Made by a program: the position numbers and the translations under genes. This document shows positions 1 through 6,877 of a stretch of DNA of 9,524 nt, in pieces. Below the pieces are notes generated by a model. It was not told where the DNA came from and made no database searches. It worked only from the letters and a program-made list of their open reading frames with translations. Each line of letters starts with the position of its first letter. Within the stretch, counting starts at the first letter, position 1. Source of the DNA: an uncultured Cocleimonas sp. (GTDB taxonomy: Bacteria > Pseudomonadota > Gammaproteobacteria > Thiotrichales > Thiotrichaceae); the NCBI GenBank assembly GCA_937974135.1, contig CALJIH010000066.1, positions 1 to 9,524 of the forward strand, given 5' to 3'.

Positions 1-75
1 ATCATGCGCAAAGGCGTTCGAACAGATTATATTTTGGAAACATTTTTAGAAGCATTGGGAAAAGAAAGCAGATGA
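1..75 (+). CDS. C-terminal fragment of an unidentified gene
   Basis: The frame is open from the window edge to a TGA at 73-75 and encodes 24 residues beginning IMRKGVRTDYILETF. The start lies off the window. The translation is protein-like (amphipathic, Leu/Glu/Lys rich), but it is too short for me to name a family. Frame 3 is also open, to a TAA at 81-83, and gives a basic peptide that looks less like a protein, so the frame choice is a judgement. A structured repeat with a hairpin begins four bases after the TGA and could act as the gene's terminator, since T-rich sequence follows it. Confidence 0.4.
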   Translation: MMRKGVRTDYILETFLEALGKESR

Positions 76-79
76 GATG

Positions 80-111
80 TTAAAAGACACCCCTCCACTT
101 TTAGTGAGTTT
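80..111 (+). repeat. Dispersed structured repeat, copy A
   Basis: It opens with TTAAAAGACACC, then a C-rich stretch, TTTTA and GTGAG, ending in TTT. CTCCAC and GTGAG can pair across a TTTTA loop with one bulged C. The copy sits between the end of the first gene and the 3' end of the minus-strand flavodoxin gene, so the hairpin could serve as a transcription terminator for either. On the plus strand it is followed by a T-rich tract up to 125. Compared with copy B, both arms differ in ways that largely preserve pairing. Confidence 0.75.
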
Positions 112-123
112 ATCGTTTGTTTT

Positions 124-594
124 TTAAAATATGCCCATTTCTAATCCAGCCGCCATCGACATGCCTAATTCTTCTACCTGATCAATAAATTCATCCTTGA
201 ATTCGCCATGGCATAATAAAAGATCCTGAACTTGTTTCCATTTCAGACCAGAGATGATTTTTTGCATGGCAATTTCTGTACCCGTACCATCTAGTCCTGC
301 ACGAATAAAAATTGCATAAGGCAAAGCTTCTGTATGCTCTAAACAGGGATAAAAGATGCGATCAAAAAAATCTTTCATGGCACCACTCATGTAGCCAAAG
401 TTTTCAGTGGTGCCGAGTAAAATAGCGTCACAGTTCATAACATCGTCAGGAGTAGCTGCAAACGGTGTTTTATGTTGAATCTGAACACCTTGTATATCTG
501 TATTACTTGCACCACGCACAGCAGCGTCAGCGAGCGCTTGTGTATTAGGTGAAGGAGTATTGGATACAATTAAGAGTGTCTTTGTTTGGGGCAT
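124..594 (-). CDS. Flavodoxin-fold NAD(P)H-dependent oxidoreductase / flavodoxin family protein
   Basis: This is a 156-residue cytoplasmic protein with the flavodoxin-like Rossmann fold. Strand beta1 (residues 6-11, TLLIVS) leads into a phosphate-binding loop, SNTPSPNTQAL (11-21), which is where flavodoxins and FMN reductases hold the FMN phosphate. A second flavin loop, GTTENFGYMSGAMKDFFDR (61-79), is typical of the NADPH-dependent FMN reductase/flavodoxin group, and a third strand follows at 92-98. Family knowledge therefore points to an FMN-binding electron carrier or reductase; substrate and partner are unknown. It is shorter than KefF/KefG-type quinone reductases and WrbA. The ATG at 594 is preceded by only a weak TAGG-type ribosome site. 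The gene has a repeat copy on each side (80-111 and 619-651) and no same-strand neighbour within the window. Confidence 0.8.
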   Translation of the reverse strand: MPQTKTLLIVSNTPSPNTQALADAAVRGASNTDIQGVQIQHKTPFAATPDDVMNCDAILLGTTENFGYMSGAMKDFFDRIFYPCLEHTEALPYAIFIRAGLDGTGTEIAMQKIISGLKWKQVQDLLLCHGEFKDEFIDQVEELGMSMAAGLEMGIF

Positions 595-618
595 ATGCCT
601 ATTTAAACGTAAAACTTA

Positions 619-651
619 TTAAAAAGACACCCCCCCACTTTTGTGGGGTTT
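619..651 (+). repeat. Dispersed structured repeat, copy B (best hairpin)
   Basis: It shares the TTAAAA(A)GACACC box of the other copies, here with one extra A. It then forms the cleanest hairpin of the family: CCCCAC, loop TTTT, GTGGGG, followed by TTTC. On the plus strand this resembles a short intrinsic terminator, but no plus-strand gene ends here. It lies 24 bases upstream of the flavodoxin start codon, so on the minus strand it falls in that gene's promoter or leader region. Confidence 0.8.
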
Positions 652-712
652 CTACAGATTATTTAACTTTTTAAATCAGATAAATTGATTAAACTATAAG
701 TATCGTTTAAAT

Positions 713-738
713 TTAATCATCTATATTGATGAGATTAA
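713..738. promoter_or_regulatory. Bulged inverted repeat upstream of icd promoter
   Basis: TTAAT-CATC and GATG-(AG)-ATTAA face each other across a six-base TATATT spacer: nine pairs with a two-base bulge. It lies immediately upstream of the candidate icd -35 element, a place where an activator or repressor could bind. The region is very AT-rich, so a chance origin is quite possible. Confidence 0.25.
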
Positions 739-739
739 T

Positions 740-767
740 TTGTTATTAAAAGACATCTACTTATAAT
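740..767 (+). promoter_or_regulatory. Candidate sigma70 promoter for icd
   Basis: A perfect -10 hexamer TATAAT (762-767) lies 16 bases after TTGTTA (740-745), a four-of-six match to the -35 consensus TTGACA. Transcription would begin near 774 and leave a leader of about 67 bases before the icd ATG. The spacer and -10 overlap a degenerate repeat-like segment (TTAAAAGACATCTACTT, 746-762). No other element of comparable quality was seen between 652 and 840. Confidence 0.5.
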
Positions 768-840
768 ATCCCCGCAAATTTGAAACCCAATCAAATAATA
801 CAGACCTTAAAGACGTTACAAAAATAACTCACAGGAAACC

Positions 841-3072
841 ATGACAGAAAAAAACAGCAAAATTTTTTATACCAAAACCGACGAAGCACCAGCCTTAGCG
901 ACACGTTCTTTACTTCCCATCATTCAAACCTTTGCGGCGCAAGCAGATATCGATATTGAGCTAAAAGATATCTCATTAGCGGGCAGAATCATTGATAACT
1001 TTTCGGAATATTTATCCGAAGAACAACGCTCAACAAATGCTTTAGAAGAGCTTCGTGATCTAACGCAGCTACCTGATACAAATATCATTAAATTACCAAA
1101 TATTAGTGCTTCAATGCCTCAGTTGCGTAAAGCAATTGCTGAATTACAAGAAAATGGTTACGCCATTCCTGACTATCCTGATGAGCCTGAAACGGATGAA
1201 GAGCATGCAATAGCTGAGAAATTCGGTATTGTTTTAGGCAGTGCGGTAAACCCCGTACTTCGCGAAGGTAATTCAGATCGTCGCGCACCTAATGCTGTGA
1301 AAAACTTTGCTCGTAAAAATCCACATTCCATGGGTGAATGGAGCCAAGCGTCTCAAACCCACGTCGCTCACATGCGTGGTGGTGATTTTTATTCCAGCGA
1401 AACCTCGATGACTATAGAAAAAGCTTGTAACTATCACATCGAATTTACCAATAAAGAAACCGGCGAAAAAACGGTATTAAAAACACCAAAACCTCTGCTT
1501 GAAGGCGAGGTTATTGATGCAATGTTTATGAGTAAAAAGGCATTACGCTCATTTTTCGAAGAACAACTAGAAGATTGTAAAAATACCAAACTACTCTTCT
1601 CTCTACACGTAAAAGCCACCATGATGAAAGTATCGCATCCTATTGTATTTGGACATGCGGTGACGGTTTTTTATGATAAGTTATTCGAAAAATGGAAAGA
1701 TGTTTTTGATGAAATCGGCGTAAATCCGAATAATGGTTTAGGCAATGTTTATTATAATATTCAAGAGCTTAAACAGTCAAAGCGTGCTGAAATCGAAGCA
1801 GATATACGTGCCTGTTATATCAACCGTCCAGAAGTAGCGATGGTAGATTCCGACCGTGGCGTATCCAACCTGCAAGTGCCCAGCGATGTGATAGTTGACG
1901 CATCTATGCCTGCGATGATTCGCAGCTCAGGTAAAATGTGGGGAGCTGATGGAAAGCTAAAAGATACCAAAGCAGTCATTCCAGAAAGTACTTATGCAAC
2001 CATTTATCAAGAAGTGATTAACTTCTGTAAAACTCACGGAGCGTTTGACCCAGTAACCATGGGCACCGTAGCCAATGTAGGTCTAATGGCGAAAAAGGCT
2101 GAAGAATATGGCTCGCACGATAAAACCTTTGAGATGACGGCTGATGGCACGATGCGTGTGCTCGACGATGACAATAATGTGTTGCAAGAACATGAGGTTG
2201 AAGAAGGAGATATTTGGAGAATGTGTCAAACCAAAGATGAGCCGATTAAAGATTGGGTCAAGCTTGCGGTTAAACGCGCACGTCTCTCAGGTATGCCGGC
2301 AATCTTCTGGCTAGACCGCGATCGTCCACATGATTATCAGTTAGTGTTAAAGGTTCAAAAATACTTACAAGACCATGATACTGAAGGATTAGATATTCGG
2401 ATTATGCGCCCTGTTGTAGCGATTCGTTTCACCATGGAACGTTTGATTCGTGGTATGGATACCATTTCGGTAACAGGTAATGTGTTACGCGATTATCTCA
2501 CCGATCTGTTCCCGATACTTGAATTAGGAACGAGTGCGAAAATGCTTTCAATCGTACCCCTGATGAAAGGTGGTGGATTATTCGAAACTGGTGCAGGCGG
2601 TTCAGCGCCGAAGCATGTTCAGCAATTCAGCGAAGAAAATTATCTTCGTTGGGATTCACTGGGTGAGTTTTTAGCGCTTGCTGAGTCATTTGAACACCTT
2701 GCGGAAAGTGCTGACAATTCAGGCGCCAAAGCTTTAGCTGCGGCATTAGATATTGCTACTGGCAAGTTACTCGAAAATAACAAGTCACCACAACGCAAGA
2801 TTGGTAAATTAGACAATCGCGGCAGTCATTTCTATTTAGCGATGTACTGGGCACAAGCATTAGCTGAGCAAAATGATAATCCCGATTTAAAAGAAAAATT
2901 CACCAAACTCGCAAAACAGTTAAGTGATAACGAAGAAAAAATTGTCGAAGAGCTTAATTCAGTGCAAGGGGATGATACTGATATCGGAGGTTATTATTTC
3001 CCTGATGATGAAAAAGCCAACGCTGCAATGCGACCCAGCAAAACTTTTAACGAAGTACTAGCCTCAATGTAA
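841..3072 (+). CDS. icd: Isocitrate dehydrogenase, NADP-dependent, monomeric type
   Basis: This TCA-cycle enzyme oxidatively decarboxylates isocitrate to 2-oxoglutarate, reducing NADP+ in the cytoplasm with Mg2+ or Mn2+. The 743 residues match the usual length of the monomeric (about 80 kDa) family, which is unrelated in size to the common dimeric enzyme. Family hallmarks are visible: SAVNPVLREGNSDRRAP (134-150) with the isocitrate-contacting Ser/Asn/Arg residues, K258 in VKATMMKVS, D353 in VIVDASMPAMIR (metal), GGGLFETGAGGSAPKH (576-591) with H591, R602 and R651 (NADP side), and R549. From memory these sit a constant two to three residues after their counterparts in the Azotobacter and Corynebacterium enzymes, so the active site looks intact. 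AGGAAA (833-838) lies just before the ATG. The gene stands alone, with its own promoter candidate upstream and a strong terminator 24 bases downstream. Confidence 0.97.
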   Translation: MTEKNSKIFYTKTDEAPALATRSLLPIIQTFAAQADIDIELKDISLAGRIIDNFSEYLSEEQRSTNALEELRDLTQLPDTNIIKLPNISASMPQLRKAIAELQENGYAIPDYPDEPETDEEHAIAEKFGIVLGSAVNPVLREGNSDRRAPNAVKNFARKNPHSMGEWSQASQTHVAHMRGGDFYSSETSMTIEKACNYHIEFTNKETGEKTVLKTPKPLLEGEVIDAMFMSKKALRSFFEEQLEDCKNTKLLFSLHVKATMMKVSHPIVFGHAVTVFYDKLFEKWKDVFDEIGVNPNNGLGNVYYNIQELKQSKRAEIEADIRACYINRPEVAMVDSDRGVSNLQVPSDVIVDASMPAMIRSSGKMWGADGKLKDTKAVIPESTYATIYQEVINFCKTHGAFDPVTMGTVANVGLMAKKAEEYGSHDKTFEMTADGTMRVLDDDNNVLQEHEVEEGDIWRMCQTKDEPIKDWVKLAVKRARLSGMPAIFWLDRDRPHDYQLVLKVQKYLQDHDTEGLDIRIMRPVVAIRFTMERLIRGMDTISVTGNVLRDYLTDLFPILELGTSAKMLSIVPLMKGGGLFETGAGGSAPKHVQQFSEENYLRWDSLGEFLALAESFEHLAESADNSGAKALAAALDIATGKLLENNKSPQRKIGKLDNRGSHFYLAMYWAQALAEQNDNPDLKEKFTKLAKQLSDNEEKIVEELNSVQGDDTDIGGYYFPDDEKANAAMRPSKTFNEVLASM

Positions 3073-3095
3073 GTTTACTCTTAAACATGCAGTTT

Positions 3096-3125
3096 AAAGC
3101 CTAATCAATTGATTAGGCTTTTTTA
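3096..3125 (+). terminator. Intrinsic terminator of icd
   Basis: A perfect 24-base palindrome, AAGCCTAATCAA followed by its complement TTGATTAGGCTT (3097-3120), runs into a T tract (six T in a row, 3119-3124). The hairpin folds as a roughly 10-bp stem with a four-base loop. It lies just after the icd stop codon. Because A residues flank the left arm it may also work weakly on the other strand, but no minus-strand gene ends here. Confidence 0.9.
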
Positions 3126-3174
3126 TGTTTATTTACTCCTGCATTAATCTTTATTTACACTATAGTTTATTCAA

Positions 3175-3200
3175 GTAAGTGATTTGAAACATATACTTAC
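3175..3200. promoter_or_regulatory. Inverted repeat upstream of the betaine-type binding protein gene
   Basis: GTAAGT (3175-3180) and ACTTAC (3195-3200) are perfect complements separated by 14 bases, in the AT-rich space between the icd terminator and the next gene. The spacing places the two arms two helical turns apart, as expected for a dimeric regulator. I found no convincing sigma70 promoter here: TTGAAA at 3184-3189 could be a -35, but the -10 candidates that follow are poor. The rest of 3126-3270 holds nothing else I can name. Confidence 0.25.
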
Positions 3201-3270
3201 ACAATCAAATATTTAACTTATTTCACTATCATTTTAAAAACCATAACTTCTTCTTTATAAAGGACTTTAT

Positions 3271-4245
3271 ATGATCAATTTAAAAAAAATATCCATGCTG
3301 CTAATGCTTACGTTAGGCCTTATTTCAGGAAACGCTTACGCAAAAGATTGTGGCGAAGTCACCATCACTGAAATGGATTGGGCATCGGCATCGGTGGTAA
3401 CGGGTATTGCCAAATTTATTATGGAACAAGGATACGGCTGTAAAGTGACAAAAGTACCAACCGCATCTGCACCATCCTTAGTATCAGTAGCTGAAACAGG
3501 TAAGCCTGATATTTTGACTGAAATCTGGACTAATGGCGCGCCTTCTTATGACAAATTAATTGCGCAAGGCACCATCAAACCACTAACGGAAGTATTATCT
3601 GACGGGGGTTTAGAAGGCTGGTTTATCCCAACTTACCTAGTTGAAAAACACCCTCAATTGGCTACTATTGAAGGTATTTTAGCTAACCCTGAATTAGTAG
3701 ATAATCGCTTCCATAATTGTCCTGATGGCTGGGTATGTAAGAATATAAATAGCAATATTGGTAAAGCTGCAAATTTTGAAAAAGTCGGAATAAAAGATTT
3801 TATTCATGGTTCAGGTGAGACGCTGGCAACCTCGATCGGTGCAGCATTTGAAAATAAAGAACCTTGGTTTGGTTACTACTGGGCACCGACGGCAGTACTT
3901 GGAAAGTATCCAATGACTATGGTAGATCTAGGCCCACATGATCCTGAAGCTCATAAATGTAATAGTAAACCTGTATGTGAAAATCCAAAGATTGAGGCCT
4001 ATCCTAAGAGTATAGTTGCTACTGTTGTATCAGGTCCTTTTGCAAAAAGTCATCCTGAAATCACGGCTTTAATGAAAAATCTAACATTCACCAATAAAAT
4101 TATGGGTTCACTACTTGCTTGGAAAGAGAATAACAGTGCTTCTGCAGAAGAAACGGCGGTACGATTTTTAGAACAACATAGTGATGTATGGTCTAAGTGG
4201 ATAAATGATTCTGCACGTGAGAAGTTAGCTGCTTTAATAAAATAA
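3271..4245 (+). CDS. Glycine betaine/proline-type ABC transporter substrate-binding protein (OpuAC/ProX family)
   Basis: This periplasmic protein of 324 residues should capture a quaternary-amine osmolyte such as glycine betaine for an ABC importer. A signal peptide is clear: KK near the N-terminus, hydrophobic core 9-20, and an A-Y-A cleavage site after residue 24. The mature part follows the OpuAC pattern: ITEMDWASASV (32-42), DILTEIWTNGAPSY (80-93), a GSGETLATSIGAAF helix (180-193) and EPWFGYYWAPTAV (197-209). W37, W86, W199 and W204 are candidates for the aromatic cage that holds the trimethylammonium group. Six cysteines (27, 57, 150, 156, 230, 236) suggest disulfides, with C150/C156 and C230/C236 close in sequence. 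AAAGGA (3259-3264) lies six bases before the ATG. No ATPase or permease gene adjoins it, so it is an orphan in this window. The ligand (betaine, choline, proline betaine or another) is not decided by sequence alone. Confidence 0.88.
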   Translation: MINLKKISMLLMLTLGLISGNAYAKDCGEVTITEMDWASASVVTGIAKFIMEQGYGCKVTKVPTASAPSLVSVAETGKPDILTEIWTNGAPSYDKLIAQGTIKPLTEVLSDGGLEGWFIPTYLVEKHPQLATIEGILANPELVDNRFHNCPDGWVCKNINSNIGKAANFEKVGIKDFIHGSGETLATSIGAAFENKEPWFGYYWAPTAVLGKYPMTMVDLGPHDPEAHKCNSKPVCENPKIEAYPKSIVATVVSGPFAKSHPEITALMKNLTFTNKIMGSLLAWKENNSASAEETAVRFLEQHSDVWSKWINDSAREKLAALIK

Positions 4246-4276
4246 TTTCGTATACGTTTCCATCTACAAAAATTAA

Positions 4277-4304
4277 AAGCCTATTGATTTCAATAGGTTT
4301 TTTT
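4277..4304. terminator. Intrinsic terminator between convergent genes
   Basis: CCTATTGA (4280-4287), a TT loop and TCAATAGG (4290-4297) form an eight-pair stem followed by seven T residues (4298-4304), with AAAAG on the left. It lies 34 bases after the binding-protein stop codon. The A-rich left flank gives a shorter T tract on the minus strand, so it may also serve the convergent Kef-type gene that ends at 4346. Confidence 0.85.
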
Positions 4305-4345
4305 CTGTAAAGAGACAGCTCTGTTGAACCAACCGAGTACATCCC

Positions 4346-6229
4346 TTACTTTTGTAATTCATCTAATCCCGAGGTAATACTGGAATCAATCGAAGGATCT
4401 TCTTCTACTTCCTGTTCGGGTAATTCACTTCTTAAAATTTCAATCATTTCATCTTCGGCCAAACGTGTTTCCGATACATATCGTTTACGATCTTCACGAT
4501 GCTGACCCAAACGTAAAATCGTCTCAACATCATGTTCTGTAAACAATTTAGCTTTTCGTTCAACTAAATAATTAGGCATTCCTAATGCTCTGAGAGCCGC
4601 TTTACCCATGCTCATCGATCCTTCAAACATGACGCGTTCGATATGCTCTATATTTAGGTTATTCAATTCGTGCATATGCATTACGTCATGCGCACGGGCT
4701 AGGATTTTTAAATTTGGAAAATGCCGTTGTGCTAGTTTAATGATTTCAATTGTTTTGTCTTTGTCTTCAATGGCGATGATCAATAATTTAGCTTCATCAG
4801 CACCGGCAGTGCGTAATAAATCCAATCGACTACCGTCTCCATAAAATAGTTTAAAACCAAATTCACGCACGCGCGCAATACGTTTTGCATTATGGTCCAT
4901 TACCGTAACCGATACATCATTTGCTAATAAATAGCGGCCTACGACTTGGCCGAAACGACCAAAACCTGTCAAAATCACCTTACTTTCTTGGGTTTCAGTT
5001 AATTCTTCAACATCCAGTTTTTCTTCGTCATCTATCTTATCAAACCTCGGTTGAATGACTTTTTCATTAAACAGAATCAGAATAGGTGTGAGTATCATCG
5101 ACAACGCAATAACCACGGTCAGCATTTCAACGATGGGCCGATCAATCGCTTGTGAACTCAAACTCAAAGATAGCAATACAAAGCCAAACTCACCGCCCTG
5201 TGCTAAAACAAATGAAAACCAAAATCGATCCGCTTCAATTATTTTAAAGACACAAGCAAGCACAAACAAAATGATGAATTTCAGTAACACCAAACCAAGC
5301 GTGATTCCGATAATCTTCATAGGTTCTTCAGCGATTAAGCCAAAATCAATTCCAGCGCCTACAGAGATAAAAAACAAGCCAAGTAACAACGCTTTAAATG
5401 GGTCAATATTCGCCTCAATTTCATGACTATATTCGCTATCTGCCAAAACTACTCCAGCTACAAAGGCGCCTAACGCAGGTGAAAGACCAACCAGATTCAT
5501 CAACAAAGAAATACCGATGACCAAAAGCAAGGCCGCTGCAGTAAAAATCTCGCGTAAACCACTTTCAGCGATATACCGAAATATGGGGCGTAGAGCGTAA
5601 CGACCGCCAAAAATGATCAATCCGATCACAGCAAAAATAATCAGAGTTTGATGCCAAGTTTCTAAATGCGCGATCATGCTGTGACCTTGGCGATCAAGGT
5701 CTTCACTGGTAAAGATCGGGAATATTGCGAGCAAGGGTAAAATTGCGATTATCGGGATTACCGCAATATCTTGAAACAGTAGCACTGAGAAGCTTGATTT
5801 ACCCACTTCCACTTTGGTGAGGTGCTTTTCATTTAAGATCTGTAAAGCAATCGCGGTAGATGAGAGTGCCAAGACCAAACCTATCGCCAATGCCGTTTGC
5901 CAGGGAAAATCAAGCATCATCACAATGCCCATTATCGATAATGTTGTGAGTGCAACCTGCAAACCACCCAAACCAATAATAGGTTTGCGCATACGCCATA
6001 GCACCCCAGGTTGCATTTCCATTCCGATTAAAAACAACATCATCACCACGCCAAACTCAGCAAAATGCAAAATGTCTTCGGTTTCGTTTACCAAGCCTAG
6101 AACTGATGGCCCAATTAAAGTACCCGCCAACAAATAACCCAATACCGAGCCTAAACCCAACTTGCTCGCAATCGGAACTGCTATTACCCCCGCTGCGAGA
6201 AAAATAAATGCGCCTGTTAGAAAATCCAT
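4346..6229 (-). CDS. Kef-type K+/H+ antiporter (CPA2 family) with C-terminal RCK/TrkA-N domain
   Basis: This inner-membrane antiporter of 627 residues is close in length and architecture to E. coli KefB/KefC (about 600-620). Residues 1 to about 387 are hydrophobic Na+/H+-exchanger-type helices, with QD at 153-154 as the expected ion-binding acid and AQGGEFGFVL (343-352) as a signature. SHEIEANIDPFKALLLGLFFISVGAGID (268-295) corresponds to the Kef regulatory loop region. A charged linker leads to an RCK domain starting at about 417: nucleotide motif GFGRFG (422-427), D445 at the end of beta2, YGDGSRLDLL (463-472) and FEGSMSMGKAALRALG (535-550). Such domains bind NAD(H) and, in true Kef proteins, glutathione adducts that open K+ efflux during electrophile stress; whether this one senses glutathione is inference. 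AAAGGA lies six bases before the ATG. No kefF/kefG gene adjoins it. Confidence 0.93.
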   Translation of the reverse strand: MDFLTGAFIFLAAGVIAVPIASKLGLGSVLGYLLAGTLIGPSVLGLVNETEDILHFAEFGVVMMLFLIGMEMQPGVLWRMRKPIIGLGGLQVALTTLSIMGIVMMLDFPWQTALAIGLVLALSSTAIALQILNEKHLTKVEVGKSSFSVLLFQDIAVIPIIAILPLLAIFPIFTSEDLDRQGHSMIAHLETWHQTLIIFAVIGLIIFGGRYALRPIFRYIAESGLREIFTAAALLLVIGISLLMNLVGLSPALGAFVAGVVLADSEYSHEIEANIDPFKALLLGLFFISVGAGIDFGLIAEEPMKIIGITLGLVLLKFIILFVLACVFKIIEADRFWFSFVLAQGGEFGFVLLSLSLSSQAIDRPIVEMLTVVIALSMILTPILILFNEKVIQPRFDKIDDEEKLDVEELTETQESKVILTGFGRFGQVVGRYLLANDVSVTVMDHNAKRIARVREFGFKLFYGDGSRLDLLRTAGADEAKLLIIAIEDKDKTIEIIKLAQRHFPNLKILARAHDVMHMHELNNLNIEHIERVMFEGSMSMGKAALRALGMPNYLVERKAKLFTEHDVETILRLGQHREDRKRYVSETRLAEDEMIEILRSELPEQEVEEDPSIDSSITSGLDELQK

Positions 6230-6254
6230 TTCATATCCTTTGTCTTATTCTTTA

Positions 6255-6260
6255 ATTATA
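6255..6260 (-). promoter_or_regulatory. Candidate -10 element of the Kef-type gene
   Basis: On the minus strand this reads TATAAT, 25 bases upstream of the start codon, giving a leader of only about 20 bases that still includes the AAAGGA ribosome site. No good -35 is visible 16-18 bases further upstream (CAATCC at 17), so the promoter may be weak or assisted by an activator. Confidence 0.4.
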
Positions 6261-6327
6261 GAATGTAATACCCTTTTGGATTGTGCCTAATCGCTTTAAA
6301 TAGTTCCTACAATCATAAAATAAATAA

Positions 6328-6360
6328 TTAAAAGACACCCCCCTACTTTTGTGTGGTTTT
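6328..6360 (+). repeat. Dispersed structured repeat, copy C
   Basis: It has the TTAAAAGACACC box, a C-run, TAC, loop TTTT, then GTGTGG and TTTT. The hairpin is imperfect (one mismatch, one T-G wobble). Its first 24 bases (6328-6351) are identical to copy D at 6878-6901. It sits in the divergent space between the Kef-type gene and the small exported-protein gene, upstream of both. Confidence 0.8.
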
Positions 6361-6405
6361 AAAAACTGAGGTTATTTTTACTAGCCAAATAGAATATTCG
6401 CAGCA

Positions 6406-6414
6406 TGCTATACT
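6406..6414 (+). promoter_or_regulatory. Extended -10 promoter candidate for the 139-residue exported protein
   Basis: TGC-TATACT is an extended -10 element (TGn plus a five-of-six match to TATAAT). Transcription would start near 6421, about 34 bases before the ATG at 6455. No convincing -35 is present, which extended -10 promoters can tolerate. Confidence 0.45.
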
Positions 6415-6454
6415 CATAGCAGTCATCGATAAACGCTAACCATAGTGCATTCAA

Positions 6455-6874
6455 ATGAAAGCTATCCAGATCATCATGTTAACGGCATTTTTTAGTGTTT
6501 TCACGAGTTTGTTGGCGAATACTCCAACAGAAAAAAGAGATCCGGTAGAAGTATGTTCGGAGCTTTCTGGGTTTATTCGAACCTTAGCTAACGAGAGAGA
6601 TTCTGGGGTTGATTATCAACAATCAAAAACTGGAAAAAATCTAAAAAAGACTGATGAATCATCAAAAATTAAATCTGATCAAGTCATTCAGATCGTAAAA
6701 AAAACAGCAAATCTAAAACCTAATGTATTAAGCAATGCGTTTGGTAACGCTTGCATGTCCAAAGAAAACACGAATACATTTAATACTGATTATTATAAGA
6801 AATTTGAAGTGTGTAATGCCTATAGCGAAAATGAAGAACTGGTATTTAAATGCGTGACAAATTTGACTCATTAG
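6455..6874 (+). CDS. Small exported four-cysteine protein of unknown function
   Basis: I do not recognise this 139-residue protein. It has a typical N-terminal signal peptide (K2, hydrophobic 4-20, likely cleavage after A21), so the mature part of about 118 residues should be periplasmic or secreted. The mature protein carries four cysteines (34, 100, 120, 133), enough for two disulfides. It opens with a predicted helix containing CSELSGFIRTLANERDSG (34-51), a cysteine-helix-RD-G pattern seen in several small uncharacterised proteobacterial exported proteins. The middle (52-75) is polar and Lys/Ser rich, and the rest is Asn/Lys rich. No clear Shine-Dalgarno precedes the ATG, so the start rests on the signal peptide. 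It stands alone, bracketed by repeat copies C and D, with D starting three bases after its stop. Its high A content suggests a less constrained or recently acquired gene. Confidence 0.7.
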   Translation: MKAIQIIMLTAFFSVFTSLLANTPTEKRDPVEVCSELSGFIRTLANERDSGVDYQQSKTGKNLKKTDESSKIKSDQVIQIVKKTANLKPNVLSNAFGNACMSKENTNTFNTDYYKKFEVCNAYSENEELVFKCVTNLTH

Positions 6875-6877
6875 TCT

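Noticed and set aside
124..594. Reading the flavodoxin-fold protein as a KefF/KefG partner of the Kef-type antiporter
   Set aside because: KefF-type partners are normally encoded next to or overlapping kef and are longer (about 175-185 residues). Here the genes are 3.7 kb apart with icd and the binding protein between, and the loop sequences fit a different flavodoxin subgroup.
80..651. Integron attC sites flanking gene cassettes
   Set aside because: The repeats are only 24-33 bases, lack the RYYYAAC/GTTRRRY core sites, and the two enclosed genes lie in opposite orientations relative to the repeat. No integrase is visible.
674..690. AATCA/TGATT inverted pair upstream of icd
   Set aside because: Five-base arms in very AT-rich DNA are expected by chance and do not align with a promoter element.
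1103..1622. Minus-strand open frames of about 60 codons within icd
   Set aside because: They are antisense shadows of a complete, conserved enzyme gene and have no supporting signals.
3271..4245. A proVWX-type transport operon
   Set aside because: Only the binding protein is present; the flanking genes are icd and a Kef-type antiporter, each with separate transcription signals.
5240..5260. Additional repeat copy inside the antiporter gene (TTTAAAGACAC)
   Set aside because: Only about ten bases match, there is no C-run or hairpin, and the bases encode conserved protein sequence on the minus strand, so it is chance similarity.
4608..6137. Plus-strand open frames of 78, 123 and 107 codons inside the antiporter gene
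   Set aside because: They are antisense shadows of a well-supported membrane protein gene, rich in Ser/Asn/Lys with no domain, signal or ribosome site.
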